A stretch of DNA of 44,253 nucleotides from an uncultured Lachnospiraceae bacterium (GCA_900546495.1 URDN01000021.1:1-44253); one strand, 5' to 3'; counted from the stretch's first letter, positions 31,691 through 41,201 are shown. The notes: generated by a model not told the origin, from the letters alone. Translations and numbers: made by a program.

Positions 31691-33043
31691 TTATGAAGGA
31701 ATCGTATTTTCGATCTTCTTTTTCCAAACACCACTCAGGTATCTCAGACCGCCGACACCTGCTGCACACCACCAGGTAAGCGGTGATACCCACCAGAGGC
31801 CATGATAGCCCCACAGATAAGAGAATAAAAATGCAAACCCGATTCGCGTGATAACCTCGCTGATTCCCATCCAGATTGTAATCTTGACGTCGCCAACCGC
31901 ACGAAGCAGGTTATGAAACAGTGTCAAAACTCCAACACCGATCAGAAACGGTGCAAAAATATGCATATATTCTACACCATAACCAATCGCTTCCCGATTG
32001 TCAGTAAACAGCCGCATGATAAACGGCGCCAGAACAAAAATCAATGGAGAAACGATTGCATAACCAATGGCATTCAACACAAATGTTGTACGAAAACCTG
32101 CCTTAATTCGCGGAATATTTTTCGCTCCGGTATTCTGTCCGGTAAAGGTTCCAAGTGCAGTTCCCAATGCATCCCCCACCTGCATACCAAGTCCTTCCAC
32201 TTTGACGCAGACACCGTAAGCCACCACCAGCGTCGTTCCGTATGTATTTACCACTGCCTGTAACGTCATATCTGAAATGGAAATAATACTCATCTGCAAA
32301 GCCGCCGGCAGACCATACACCAGCATCTGTTTTCCGATATAAGTATCCAGCTTCAGTTTTTCTCTGCGGATCCGCAGCATCGGTAAAATCTTCCACGCGT
32401 AAAGCAGACACGCCACACCGGATACGATCTGCGCCAGCACAGTTGCAAATGCGGCACCGCCAACTCCCATTGGAAACACAGCTACAAATAATACGTCAAA
32501 CACAATATTCAGCAAACTGGAAATACCCAAAAACACCAACGGAACCACAGAATTTCCCAGAGACCGCAATACTGCGGAAATCCAGTTGTACAGCATCGTT
32601 CCGATACATCCCGCACAGATCAGTCTCAGATACAACACCGCCTGATCCAACACTTCCTCCGGTGTCTGAAGCACAAGCAGCAATGGTTTTGTCACAATCA
32701 GACCAACCACCGTCACGATGATCGTCATACCAAGTGCAATATAGATAGAAGAAAAAAATGTTTTTACCACTTTATCTTCTTCCTTTGCGCCATAATATTG
32801 CGACATAACCACCGTCACACCCGTGGTCAGACCGATGATCAGCGAAAACATCAGATACATGCCAACGCCTGCCACACTGACCGCCGCCAGCGCATTGTCC
32901 CCCAAAAAGTGACCCACAATATACGAATCTGCGAAATTATAGATTCTCTGAAAAATCAATCCCAGCAATACCGGCATCGCAAACTTCAAAATCTGCGGTG
33001 CAATACGTCCGGAAGTCATATCCACCATAACTTCTTTTTTCAT
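31691..33043 (-). CDS. MATE-family multidrug/sodium antiporter
   Basis: 450 residues with twelve hydrophobic segments. It starts with the usual MATE pattern (GRIAPQILKFAMPVLLGLIFQRIYNFADSYIVGHFLG) and repeats it in the second half. Such proteins export cationic compounds in exchange for Na+ or H+. The start at 33043 follows AAAGGGGAAGAG; a 30-codon longer frame lacks a ribosome site. It lies just upstream of the helicase gene, but that gene has its own promoter. The divergent PocR/AraC regulator is a candidate controller, by position only. Confidence 0.9.
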   Translation of the reverse strand: MKKEVMVDMTSGRIAPQILKFAMPVLLGLIFQRIYNFADSYIVGHFLGDNALAAVSVAGVGMYLMFSLIIGLTTGVTVVMSQYYGAKEEDKVVKTFFSSIYIALGMTIIVTVVGLIVTKPLLLVLQTPEEVLDQAVLYLRLICAGCIGTMLYNWISAVLRSLGNSVVPLVFLGISSLLNIVFDVLFVAVFPMGVGGAAFATVLAQIVSGVACLLYAWKILPMLRIRREKLKLDTYIGKQMLVYGLPAALQMSIISISDMTLQAVVNTYGTTLVVAYGVCVKVEGLGMQVGDALGTALGTFTGQNTGAKNIPRIKAGFRTTFVLNAIGYAIVSPLIFVLAPFIMRLFTDNREAIGYGVEYMHIFAPFLIGVGVLTLFHNLLRAVGDVKITIWMGISEVITRIGFAFLFSYLWGYHGLWWVSPLTWWCAAGVGGLRYLSGVWKKKIENTIPS

Positions 33044-33357
33044 ACTCGTCTCTTCCCCTTTCAATTCCCACTTTTTATGCTTCCATCTCAAATAATCTTC
33101 AAAGTCAAACTGATATAGGCAATTCCCCCACATTTACACAATTGAAGCAGAGAACTTCCTTAATTTGATTAAATGAACATGAAACCAGAGCCACGATTTT
33201 GCTCAACTTATTTCATGGCACTTCTTAACCATGCTTGTATTGTATCTCATACCATTTTGAAAAAATAGTGATTTTCTTCCCAAAAACTGTAAAATCGTAT
33301 CGCAAACAGCACTTTTTTCATGTATTATAGAAACAAATAAAATAAAGGAATTTTACT
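33044..33357. promoter_or_regulatory. Divergent region between MATE and AraC genes
   Basis: About 310 bases, AT-rich. A TATTAT box near 33325 could be the -10 of the AraC gene, but no good -35 partner is seen. AAAGGAA precedes the AraC-type start. No repeat copy or strong hairpin was noticed. Confidence 0.3.
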
Positions 33358-34362
33358 ATGAAATTAAACTATAATGAAAAAGAACTGCATCAACTTCTAC
33401 AGGACTTCCATGACTTAACAAAGCTGACACTAACCCTCTATAATCCCGAAGGAGAATGGATCCTCAGTTATCCGACAAAAGAAAACTGTTTCTGCCATTA
33501 TATCAAAACCTCCCCGGAAGGTGCTGCTCTCTGTGAAGCTTCCGACCGTGCTTCCTTTGAAGCAGCAAAGGCGTCCGGTGAATGTGTCATTTACAAATGT
33601 CATGCCGGTTTGATCGAAGCCACCGTGCCAATTGTCAGCGACGGATTTACCATCGGCTACCTTATGATGGGACAGGTTGCAAATGCAACCTCCCCGGAGC
33701 AGTTACAGTCACTAATTGAACATGCATTACATAAATATCATTTAAACGAAGCAGAAAACAATCCATCTGAACAAAATATTCATGAAGCAACTGTAGACAA
33801 AACAAGTAATCACAAAAGTAATATCGCTAACTTACCCCTTACTTCATCAACTGTAATTAGCAACTTAGTTTTTGCTTCACTAATTACATATAAAGCAGAC
33901 AACTTAGAAAAAAATGACAGTTGGAAACAGGATGCTGCTGCAATTCCCTGTATCTCTGACACACAGATTCACGCTGCCGCAAGCATCATGGAAGCATGTA
34001 TTTCTTCCATCCTGTACAAAAAATTGATTTCTATCGAAAAACAACAGTTTGAACAAAACATCAACACCTACATTCTAAATCACCTGACCGAAGATCTATC
34101 CGTAGACCGCCTCTGCGAACACCTGCATTTAAGCCGCCGCAAGATCTACGAATACTCGGAAGAATTTTTACATTGCAGCATCGCCAAATACATAAAAAAA
34201 ATGCGCCTGCAACATGCGCAGACACTATTAACCGAAACAACTTTACCGGTTTCCACGATTTCCGAACAATGTGGATTTTCCGACTACAACTACTTCTGTC
34301 GAATTTTTAAACAAGAAAACGGTATGTCCGCGCGAAGCTATCGCGCAGCACAACAGACATAA
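33358..34362 (+). CDS. PocR-domain AraC-family transcriptional regulator
   Basis: 334 residues. The N-terminal 130 residues resemble the PocR sensory domain, with a spaced Cys set (CFCHYIK, ALCEASD, YKCHAG) and the IGYLMMGQV block. A low-complexity linker follows, rich in Asn, Ser and Thr and with AT-biased codons (about 140-190). The C-terminus (about 235-332) has the double HTH of AraC proteins (VDRLCEHLHLSRRKIYEY and ISEQCGFSDYNYFCRIFK). PocR domains bind small metabolites such as propanediol or hydrocarbon derivatives. Target genes are unknown; the divergent MATE exporter is one option. Confidence 0.88.
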   Translation: MKLNYNEKELHQLLQDFHDLTKLTLTLYNPEGEWILSYPTKENCFCHYIKTSPEGAALCEASDRASFEAAKASGECVIYKCHAGLIEATVPIVSDGFTIGYLMMGQVANATSPEQLQSLIEHALHKYHLNEAENNPSEQNIHEATVDKTSNHKSNIANLPLTSSTVISNLVFASLITYKADNLEKNDSWKQDAAAIPCISDTQIHAAASIMEACISSILYKKLISIEKQQFEQNINTYILNHLTEDLSVDRLCEHLHLSRRKIYEYSEEFLHCSIAKYIKKMRLQHAQTLLTETTLPVSTISEQCGFSDYNYFCRIFKQENGMSARSYRAAQQT

Positions 34363-34442
34363 TTTTCTGTAATACTATATTTTATGATACCAGGATCAAA
34401 AGTCTAAAACCACGATGTGCGAATATTGGGTAGAATAGAACA

Positions 34443-34502
34443 AAACTGAAAATAACTCCAACAGGAATTTTTTCAAATCCTTGTTGGAGTTATTTTCAGT
34501 TT
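34443..34502. terminator. Bidirectional terminator between AraC and atpC genes
   Basis: A perfect 21-bp inverted repeat (34443-34463 with 34482-34502) around an 18-base loop with an extra GGA/TCC pairing. Convergent genes flank it and the stem edges are T-rich on the outgoing side of both strands. Confidence 0.9.
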
Positions 34503-34518
34503 GTTCTTTCAGACCACT

Positions 34519-34932
34519 TTAGTGGCGATATTTATTGGCTTCTTTCAGACGTGCCATAGCACGTGCCAGCGAAGCCGCATTTCGATGATACTCCATCTTA
34601 CTCTGATGCTGCCGCATACGTTCTTCTACACGTTCTTTTGCTTCCCGTGCACGGCGCACATCAATTTCTTCCGGGCGTTCAATCGTATCCACCAGCACTT
34701 CCACCTGATTATCGGAATTGACCTCCACAAATCCGCTTCCGCAAACTGCCGGGATCATTTTTCCATCCGGTGTCGTGATTCGTACTTCGCCCTCTTTTAA
34801 CGCAATGACATATTCCTCATGATTTGCCATGATCTGAATTTCTCCATCCACAGCAGGCAGGACGATGGAAACCGCCTCATCATCATAAAAAATCTTATCA
34901 TATGCAATAATTTTTAAATGAAATGTAGCCAT
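34519..34932 (-). CDS. atpC: ATP synthase epsilon subunit
   Basis: 137 residues: N-terminal beta-sandwich (ATFHLKIIAYDKIFYDDEAVSIVLP, the GEIQIMANHE loop) and a C-terminal helical hairpin (RPEEIDVRRAREAKERVEERM). It joins the central stalk and can inhibit ATP hydrolysis. The ATG at 34932 follows GAGGTG, and the gene begins 12 bases after the atpD stop; a GTG two codons upstream is an alternative. Last gene of the operon, followed by a strong bidirectional terminator. Confidence 0.95.
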   Translation of the reverse strand: MATFHLKIIAYDKIFYDDEAVSIVLPAVDGEIQIMANHEEYVIALKEGEVRITTPDGKMIPAVCGSGFVEVNSDNQVEVLVDTIERPEEIDVRRAREAKERVEERMRQHQSKMEYHRNAASLARAMARLKEANKYRH

Positions 34933-34944
34933 AGTCACACCTCA

Positions 34945-36336
34945 CTAATGATTACCGTTCTTTGCTTTTTCAATGACATCGTCAATGGTTCCGACATTGA
35001 AAAATGCCCATTCCGGATACTCATCCATCTCACCGTCAATGATTTTTTTGAAACCTTTGACTGTCTCTTCCAGCGGTACATATTTACCAGGAATTCCGGT
35101 AAATGTCTCAGCTACATGGAACGGCTGTGACAGGAAACGCTGAATTTTTCTTGCACGGTATACTGTCGTCTTATCCTCCTCGGAAAGTTCTTCCATACCA
35201 AGGATTGCGATGATATCCTGCAGCTCTTTGTAGCTCTGCAGAATCTCCTGTACACGACGGGCAACTTCGTAATGCTCCTCACCGACGATATCCGGCTCCA
35301 GAATACGGGAGTTAGATTCCAGCGGATCAACAGCCGGATAAATACCCTGCTCAACAATTTTTCTGGAAAGTACGGTTGTTGCATCCAGATGTGCGAATGT
35401 CGTAGCTGGAGCCGGGTCAGTTAAGTCATCGGCCGGTACGTAAATCGCCTGTACAGATGTAACGGAACCTTCTTTTGTGGAAGCAATACGCTCCTGCAAC
35501 TCACCGACTTCATTTGCCAGTGTCGGCTGATAACCTACAGCTGAAGGCATACGTCCAAGCAATGCGGAAACCTCAGAACCTGCCTGTACATAACGGAAAA
35601 TGTTATCGATAAATAACAATACATCCTGATGCTCTTTGTCACGGAAATACTCTGCCATGGTCAGACCTGTTTCTGCCACACGCATACGTGCTCCAGGTGG
35701 CTCATTCATCTGTCCGAACACTAAGGCTGTTTTTTCCAGAACGCCGGATTCTTTCATCTCAGTCCACAGATCATTACCCTCACGGGAACGCTCTCCGACA
35801 CCGGTGAAAATAGAATATCCGCCGTGCTCCGTTGCAATATTTCGAATCAGCTCCTGGATCAGAACGGTTTTACCTACACCGGCACCACCGAACAGACCAA
35901 TCTTACCACCTTTGGAATACGGTGCCAGAAGGTCGATAACTTTGATACCTGTCTCTAGAACCTCTACAACCGGGCTCTGATCTTCAAAGGATGGCGGCTC
36001 TCTGTGGATACACCAGTTTTCCTTTGACTCCACCGGTTCTCCATCATCGATTGCTTCACCCAGAACATTGAACAGTCGTCCCAGTGTTGCTGTTCCTACC
36101 GGAACTGTGATACCAGCGCCGGTTGCTGTTACTTCCATATCACGATGAAGCCCTTCACTGGAAGCAAGCATGATACATCTTACGGTATCATTTCCAATAT
36201 GCTGTGCCACTTCCATGACACATTTTTTTCCATTATTATCAACTTCGAGTGCATCTTTGATGCATGGAAGGTTATGGTCGGAAAACTCTACGTCTACAAC
36301 AGGTCCCATGACCTGAACGATTTTTCCTTTATTCAT
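34945..36336 (-). CDS. atpD: ATP synthase beta subunit
   Basis: 463 residues, the usual length. Walker A GGAGVGKT, then GERSREGNDLWTEM with the catalytic Glu, the Walker B region DVLLFIDNIFRYVQAGSEVS, and the DELSEED-equivalent MEELSEEDK. It carries the catalytic nucleotide sites of F1. Note FRYVQAGSEVSALLGR, where many bacteria have FRFTQAGSEVSALLGR. It lies 15 bases after the atpG stop. Confidence 0.97.
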   Translation of the reverse strand: MNKGKIVQVMGPVVDVEFSDHNLPCIKDALEVDNNGKKCVMEVAQHIGNDTVRCIMLASSEGLHRDMEVTATGAGITVPVGTATLGRLFNVLGEAIDDGEPVESKENWCIHREPPSFEDQSPVVEVLETGIKVIDLLAPYSKGGKIGLFGGAGVGKTVLIQELIRNIATEHGGYSIFTGVGERSREGNDLWTEMKESGVLEKTALVFGQMNEPPGARMRVAETGLTMAEYFRDKEHQDVLLFIDNIFRYVQAGSEVSALLGRMPSAVGYQPTLANEVGELQERIASTKEGSVTSVQAIYVPADDLTDPAPATTFAHLDATTVLSRKIVEQGIYPAVDPLESNSRILEPDIVGEEHYEVARRVQEILQSYKELQDIIAILGMEELSEEDKTTVYRARKIQRFLSQPFHVAETFTGIPGKYVPLEETVKGFKKIIDGEMDEYPEWAFFNVGTIDDVIEKAKNGNH

Positions 36337-36351
36337 ATCGCTTCACCTCTC

Positions 36352-37236
36352 TTATTTTTTCTTGCTCTTCTGCGCCTTGGCACCTGCAATAACCTCAGTG
36401 ATCTCCTGGGTGATCGCCGCCTGACGCACACGATTGTATTCAATTTCCAGATCGTGCAGCATTTTCTTTGCGCTGTCTGTCGCAGTCTGCATCGCCATCA
36501 TTCTGGAATTGTGCTCACTGGCATAAGACTCTACCAGCGCGCCGTAGATAAAACCACACACTACGTTCGGAACCAGATTATCCAACAATGTCTCTACCGA
36601 TGGGTGAAACATCATCTGATCATTGTAGCCCTGCAGATTTCTGTGAAGATATTCCTCTTTGTGTAATGGAAGAATCTGGAACATATCCGCTTCCATCTTG
36701 AAGGCATTGATCATTTTTGTATAGATAATGTAAACCTCATCCAGTTCCCCTGACTCATATTTATCAATCATCTGCAGTCCGATATGGCGGGCACGATAAA
36801 GTGTCGGGTTCTGAACTGTATAGCTGAACTCGCCGTCAATATAAACGTTCTTTTTCATAAAATACTGACGTCCAAGCTCACCGACTACAAACAGCTCACT
36901 CTGCGGATGCTTTTCAATCTCCTCTGATGCAAGTTTCAACACGTTATGATTGTAAGCACCTGCCAGACCTTTATCTGCAGTAATTACGATATAACCACGT
37001 TTCTTCTGATCCTCCGGAACACCTTCTTTTCCGAAGAAAATATTTTTGGTATCCGGAACGCACTGCATAAAACGTGCCACTGCATTTCGCTGACCAAAGA
37101 AAAACGGCTCTGTATCTGCCAGACTTTTCTTTGCCTTCTGCATTTTTGATGAAGATATCATGTACATGGCACTGGTGATTTTCATCGTATCTTTGATACT
37201 CTGCATTCTGCTCTGTATCTCTCTTGCACTTGCCAT
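36352..37236 (-). CDS. atpG: ATP synthase gamma subunit
   Basis: 294 residues. Long N- and C-terminal helices that make the rotor shaft: ASAREIQSRMQSIKDTMKITSAMYMISSSKMQKAK and AMQTATDSAKKMLHDLEIEYNRVRQAAITQEI. The central part has ADKGLAGAYN. The start at 37236 follows AGAAAGGAG; a nine-codon longer frame lacks a site. A 109-base gap from atpA is the second largest in the operon. Confidence 0.95.
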   Translation of the reverse strand: MASAREIQSRMQSIKDTMKITSAMYMISSSKMQKAKKSLADTEPFFFGQRNAVARFMQCVPDTKNIFFGKEGVPEDQKKRGYIVITADKGLAGAYNHNVLKLASEEIEKHPQSELFVVGELGRQYFMKKNVYIDGEFSYTVQNPTLYRARHIGLQMIDKYESGELDEVYIIYTKMINAFKMEADMFQILPLHKEEYLHRNLQGYNDQMMFHPSVETLLDNLVPNVVCGFIYGALVESYASEHNSRMMAMQTATDSAKKMLHDLEIEYNRVRQAAITQEITEVIAGAKAQKSKKK

Positions 37237-37345
37237 GATATTCTCCTTTCTGCCCTTTTTCACTCAGATAGCTGCTCATACAGATATATGTTCTGTACAA
37301 AATGCATGAACTATTTGAACTATCTAAATATACATGAAAATAAAC

Positions 37346-38845
37346 TTACTTTACATACTCTTTTGCGGCAGCGAGAATCTTGTCTCCAAGTTCATCGGAC
37401 AGAGCTTTTGTCTCATTCAGCTCATCGATGATCTCCGGATGTGCATTTTTAATATATTCCAGCATACCCTTCTGGGTTTCTTTGATTTTCTTCACATCTA
37501 CATTCAGGAAAATCTTGTGTGTTGCGGTCCACAGTGTGATAACCTGCTCTGCCATACTAAGTGGCTGGCAAAGTGGCTGTTTTAACAACTCCATCAGACC
37601 TTTTCCATACTGTAACTGCTCTTTTGTATCATCATCCAGATCAGAACTGAACTGGGTAAATACTTCCATTTCACGATACTGCGCCAGATCGATACGGATA
37701 CTTCCGGCTGCTTTTTTCATCGCTTTTGTCTGTGCGGCACCACCAACACGGGATACGGACAGACCTACGTTTACCGCCGGTCTCATACCGGAGAAGAATA
37801 AGTTGCTCTCCAGGAAGATCTGACCGTCTGTGATGGAAATAACGTTAGTCGGAATATATGAGGATACATCGCCCGCCTGTGTCTCAATGATCGGCAGGGC
37901 TGTAATGGAGCCACCGCCAAGTTTGTCACTCAGACGACTGGAACGCTCCAGCAGTCTGGAATGCAGATAGAAAACGTCACCCGGATAAGCCTCACGTCCC
38001 GGAGAACGCTCCAGCAACAGGGACAATGCACGGTAAGCTACCGCATGCTTGGACAGATCATCGTAAACGATGAGTACGTCTTTTCCCTGATACATAAAAT
38101 ACTCTGCCATGGCAGTTCCGGCATACGGTGCAATATACTGAAGCGGAGCCGGATCACTGGCAGTTGCGGCTACGATGATGGAATAATCCATGGCACCGTG
38201 TTTTTTCAATGTAGATACAATTTTTGCAATTGTTGATGCTTTCTGACCAATTGCAACATAAATACAGATGACATCTTTTCCCTTCTGGTTGATCATTGCA
38301 TCGGTTGCAATGGATGTCTTACCTGTCTGACGGTCACCGATAATCAACTCTCTTTGTCCACGTCCGATCGGGAACATAGAATCGATGGACAGAATTCCTG
38401 TCTCCATTGGTACGCTGACAGATTTACGATCAACGATGCCCGGTGCTTCATTTTCAATCGGTCGGTAATCATCTTCCTGAATATCACCCACACCATCGAT
38501 CGGCGCTCCCAGAGCATTGATGATTCTTCCGACAAATTTATCTCCAACCGGAATTCCGGCTTTCTTTTTGGTTCTTGTTACCTTGGTTCCTTCCTTGATC
38601 CCTGTATCACGGCCAAACAGAATAACACCGATCTCATTTTTTCTGACATCCTGTACCATACCTTTTACGCCGTTCTCAAAGACAACGATCTCACCATACA
38701 TGGCCTGGTCAATTCCATAGACAGTGGCAATTCCGTCACCAACCCAGATAACATGACCAATTTCCCGATCCTTCGCTTCAAAATCGTAATTCTCGATTTC
38801 TTCTTTCAGGATGGAAATAATATCCTGTGAACTGATAGCGCTCAT
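37346..38845 (-). CDS. atpA: ATP synthase alpha subunit
   Basis: 499 residues with Walker A GDRQTGKT near residue 170, VAIGQKASTIA, the Walker B region VLIVYDDLSKHAVAYR, and the arginine-finger region SVSRVGGAAQTKAMK. It alternates with beta in the F1 ring and carries the non-catalytic nucleotide sites. AGAGGTGATAGG precedes the ATG. Confidence 0.97.
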   Translation of the reverse strand: MSAISSQDIISILKEEIENYDFEAKDREIGHVIWVGDGIATVYGIDQAMYGEIVVFENGVKGMVQDVRKNEIGVILFGRDTGIKEGTKVTRTKKKAGIPVGDKFVGRIINALGAPIDGVGDIQEDDYRPIENEAPGIVDRKSVSVPMETGILSIDSMFPIGRGQRELIIGDRQTGKTSIATDAMINQKGKDVICIYVAIGQKASTIAKIVSTLKKHGAMDYSIIVAATASDPAPLQYIAPYAGTAMAEYFMYQGKDVLIVYDDLSKHAVAYRALSLLLERSPGREAYPGDVFYLHSRLLERSSRLSDKLGGGSITALPIIETQAGDVSSYIPTNVISITDGQIFLESNLFFSGMRPAVNVGLSVSRVGGAAQTKAMKKAAGSIRIDLAQYREMEVFTQFSSDLDDDTKEQLQYGKGLMELLKQPLCQPLSMAEQVITLWTATHKIFLNVDVKKIKETQKGMLEYIKNAHPEIIDELNETKALSDELGDKILAAAKEYVK

Positions 38846-38876
38846 TGTCCTATCACCTCTTTCTTTTACCTTTTAC

Positions 38877-39404
38877 TTATACTTCTGCATGATGGCTCTG
38901 AATCATTCCGAGCTGTTCCTGCATGCCGCGGATACGTCCGCTGATGCTCCAATCCCATTCACGGCCATTTGCTGTGAGGACAAAGCCTCCCACCAGACGC
39001 TCATCCCGGATCATCTCAAGCTCTACCTGATGCGCATCGAACTCTTCCATCAGAAAAGTCTTAATTCCTTCCAGCTGATTCTCATCCGGTGCGGTCACAT
39101 ATCGTAATGTGGCATTTACTACTGACTGATGTTCGTTTGCATACATTTTATATTCCTCCACGATCTCTTCCAGATATTCCACATCAGAATAATCACAGAG
39201 AATCTTCATAAAATTCTGTAACTTTTTTTCCGGGAAAATACGGTCAACCACCGCATGTTTTTCCTCTTTGTAAACACTTGGGTCTGTCAGCACACGCTGA
39301 AGTTCAGGACTTTCCTGATAAATCTGTGCAGCGGTTTCAAGACCATCTACCGGAGCATTCAGCTCCCACAAAACTCTTACATATTTAGCCGTTGTTGCTG
39401 TCAT
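38877..39404 (-). CDS. atpH: ATP synthase delta subunit
   Basis: 175 residues: N-terminal six-helix domain (TAKYVRVLWELNAPVDGLETAAQIYQESPELQRVL) and C-terminal RDERLVGGFVLTANGREWDWSISGRIRGMQEQL. It links F1 to the peripheral stalk. I prefer the ATG at 39404, behind GGGTGA, over a GTG nine bases upstream. Either way the gene overlaps the end of atpF by about 20 bases, indicating translational coupling. Confidence 0.93.
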   Translation of the reverse strand: MTATTAKYVRVLWELNAPVDGLETAAQIYQESPELQRVLTDPSVYKEEKHAVVDRIFPEKKLQNFMKILCDYSDVEYLEEIVEEYKMYANEHQSVVNATLRYVTAPDENQLEGIKTFLMEEFDAHQVELEMIRDERLVGGFVLTANGREWDWSISGRIRGMQEQLGMIQSHHAEV

Positions 39405-39885
39405 GTTTGTCACCCGTTTTACTCAAAAATTCATTGTAAAGCTGTTCATCCGTGACCTTACTGCTATTTTCTCCGATAATTTTAACTGCTGCAGCCATGG
39501 CCAGAGTACCGATTTCTTTCTGTACACTCTGAAGTGCTCTGTCACGTTCTTTTTCCATATCCTGATTTGTCTTTTCAAGCAGATCCGCGGATCGTTTCTC
39601 CGCATCGGAAACAATCTGCTTGTACTGTACATCCGCCCGCTCTCTGGCGTCTGCCACGATCTGGATTGCCTCCTCTTTGGCTCCCTGCAAAGATGCCTCA
39701 TACTGAGTTTTCAACTCTAAAGCTTCAGCATTTGCCGTATCTGCTTTTTCAAACTGTTCAGCCACCATCTGTTTTCTCTTTTCGATGATATTTAAAACCG
39801 GCTTGAATAGAAACTTTCTGATCAGGAAATAGAAGATCAACAGGTTCACAATGATCCATATAAGGTTTGAATCAATTCTCAGCAT
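39385..39885 (-). CDS. atpF: ATP synthase b subunit
   Basis: 166 residues: an N-terminal membrane helix (LIWIIVNLLIFYFLIRKFLF) followed by KPVLNIIEKRK and a long charged helix that dimerises as the peripheral stalk. One b-type gene only, so a homodimer is expected. AGGAGG precedes the ATG. Confidence 0.95.
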   Translation of the reverse strand: MLRIDSNLIWIIVNLLIFYFLIRKFLFKPVLNIIEKRKQMVAEQFEKADTANAEALELKTQYEASLQGAKEEAIQIVADARERADVQYKQIVSDAEKRSADLLEKTNQDMEKERDRALQSVQKEIGTLAMAAAVKIIGENSSKVTDEQLYNEFLSKTGDKHDSNNG

Positions 39886-39929
39886 CCTGAAATCCTCCTT
39901 CTAAAAACAAAATCTCACGTGTTTGTTTT

Positions 39930-40148
39930 TTATTTGCAAAGGAAAATGATCAGAATAGCGACAACCATACCATAAATAGCAGTTGCCTCTGCCAGTGCAC
40001 AACCAAGTAATAAGTTCTTGCTGATCTTGCTGTCTGCTTCCGGCTGTCTTGCTACAGCGTCTACTGCTTTACCTGTTGCGATACCAATACCTACACCTGC
40101 TCCAATTCCTGCTAATGCTGCGATACCAGCTCCGAGTGCGATCATCAT
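39930..40148 (-). CDS. atpE: ATP synthase c subunit
   Basis: 72 residues forming two membrane helices with the polar loop ARQPEA. The ion-carrying carboxylate is Glu54 in ALAEATAIYG. Compared with Na+-dependent c subunits such as that of Ilyobacter, the Gln in the first helix is Ile here (GVGIGIATGKAV), and the Ser/Thr after the Glu is Ala, so the Na+ site is incomplete and H+ coupling is predicted. AAAGGAG precedes the ATG. Confidence 0.96.
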   Translation of the reverse strand: MMIALGAGIAALAGIGAGVGIGIATGKAVDAVARQPEADSKISKNLLLGCALAEATAIYGMVVAILIIFLCK

Positions 40149-40298
40149 AATAATTATCTCCTTTTCTCACTTCATATTCTGCCTGTCACATTATGCTTTC
40201 ATTTTTGTTATTTTGTAAAACTCACATAATTTGTGAGATCTCTGACAGGACTTTCTGATATGTTACTTTACGGGTTTTCTGTCAAAATACATTGATCT

Positions 40299-40997
40299 TT
40301 ATTCCGCCTGCAACTCAATAGCTTCCTTGATGTACAACGATGTCAGGAACACAAATACATATGCCTGGATCAATCCATCAAAAATATCAAAATAGAAACT
40401 AAATACCAGCGGTACAACCATCGGTACAACCGCCTTGATCAGCTCCATAATAACAAACGCGCCGAGTACATTTCCGAACAGTCGTAAACATAATGAAAAC
40501 GGTCGGATGAAAATTTCCAAAATGTTGATCGGTGTAATGATTGCGACAGGCTGTGTAAATCCTTTCGCCCACTTTTTCACACCTTTTGCACGGATACCGG
40601 CGGCTTCCACCAGTATGATACTCATCAACGCAAGAGCGATCGTACAATTCAGGTCCTTTGTCGGAGGCTTAAATCCAAATAAGCCAATTACATTTGCAAT
40701 ACCGATAAACAGACCGACGCTCATCAGATAAGGAATATAACATTTTCCTTCCTCTCCGAGCAGCCCTTCGAAAAATCCGTAGAATTTTCCGATACACACT
40801 TCCAGAAACAACTGCCTCTTTCCCGGATTCTCCATGCTTAAGTTCCGCGTCAGGAAAATCGATGCCACTATGACAATTGCCATAATGATCCACATAACGA
40901 CAACTGATTCTGCGATTTTGATTCCACCAAAAATGGGTATCGTGAACACCGTCTTGACACTCAGTTGGTCGATCAACTCATCTACCAGTCCGTTCGT
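40299..40997 (-). CDS. atpB: ATP synthase a subunit, with apparent ACG start
   Basis: About 232 residues from the proposed start. Membrane helices carry the typical SLCLRLFGNVLGAFVI with the essential Arg and the C-terminal FDGLIQAYVFVFLTSLYIKEA, forming the stator half-channels. A perfect AAGGAGGTGA lies at 41003-41012, and eight bases after its GGAGG core comes ACG (40995-40997), then AACGGACTGGTAGATGAG. No ATG is at the expected place. An in-frame GTG at 41004-41006 overlaps the Shine-Dalgarno sequence. The only in-frame ATG (41090) lies in a decayed family A repeat. ACG initiation, or a natural or sequencing ATG-to-ACG change, is the best reading. Confidence 0.85.
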   Translation of the reverse strand, partial: TNGLVDELIDQLSVKTVFTIPIFGGIKIAESVVVMWIIMAIVIVASIFLTRNLSMENPGKRQLFLEVCIGKFYGFFEGLLGEEGKCYIPYLMSVGLFIGIANVIGLFGFKPPTKDLNCTIALALMSIILVEAAGIRAKGVKKWAKGFTQPVAIITPINILEIFIRPFSLCLRLFGNVLGAFVIMELIKAVVPMVVPLVFSFYFDIFDGLIQAYVFVFLTSLYIKEAIELQAE

Positions 40998-41002
40998 AGC
41001 GG

Positions 41003-41012
41003 TCACCTCCTT
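41003..41012 (-). promoter_or_regulatory. Perfect Shine-Dalgarno sequence of atpB
   Basis: AAGGAGGTGA on the minus strand, complementary over ten bases to the usual 16S rRNA 3' end. It decides the atpB start region at 40995-40997. Confidence 0.8.
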
Positions 41013-41071
41013 CTTTTCTCTTTCTTCTGTTTTTTGTTTTCTCCCCCAAAATGTTTTCCAATCATTACATA

Positions 41072-41148
41072 CAGTAAAGCGGATATTCACAATCCGTTTT
41101 TTTGCTACTTACTCATGAACGTAGTCGCCTTACAACTGGCATTCAATT
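41072..41148 (+). repeat. Family A repeat, heavily decayed copy
   Basis: AGTAAAGCGGATATTCACAA, CGTTTTTTTGCTACTTACTC, ATGAACGTAGTCGCCTT and a final GGCATTCAATTTG parallel the family with many substitutions, the inner arms being deleted as in the 24676 copy. It lies in the atp operon leader. Confidence 0.75.
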
Positions 41149-41201
41149 TGTAAATGATACTGCTTTCTCATAATTGGTACTACCATTATTTGGTGGAAAA
41201 T

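Noticed and set aside
39930..40148. Na+-dependent ATP synthase
   Set aside because: The c-subunit lacks the first-helix Gln and the Ser/Thr next to the ion-binding Glu.
41006..41090. atpB starting at 41090 (ATG) or 41006 (GTG)
   Set aside because: The ATG lies in a decayed repeat with no ribosome site and adds a charged extension not typical of subunit a. The GTG overlaps the Shine-Dalgarno sequence itself.
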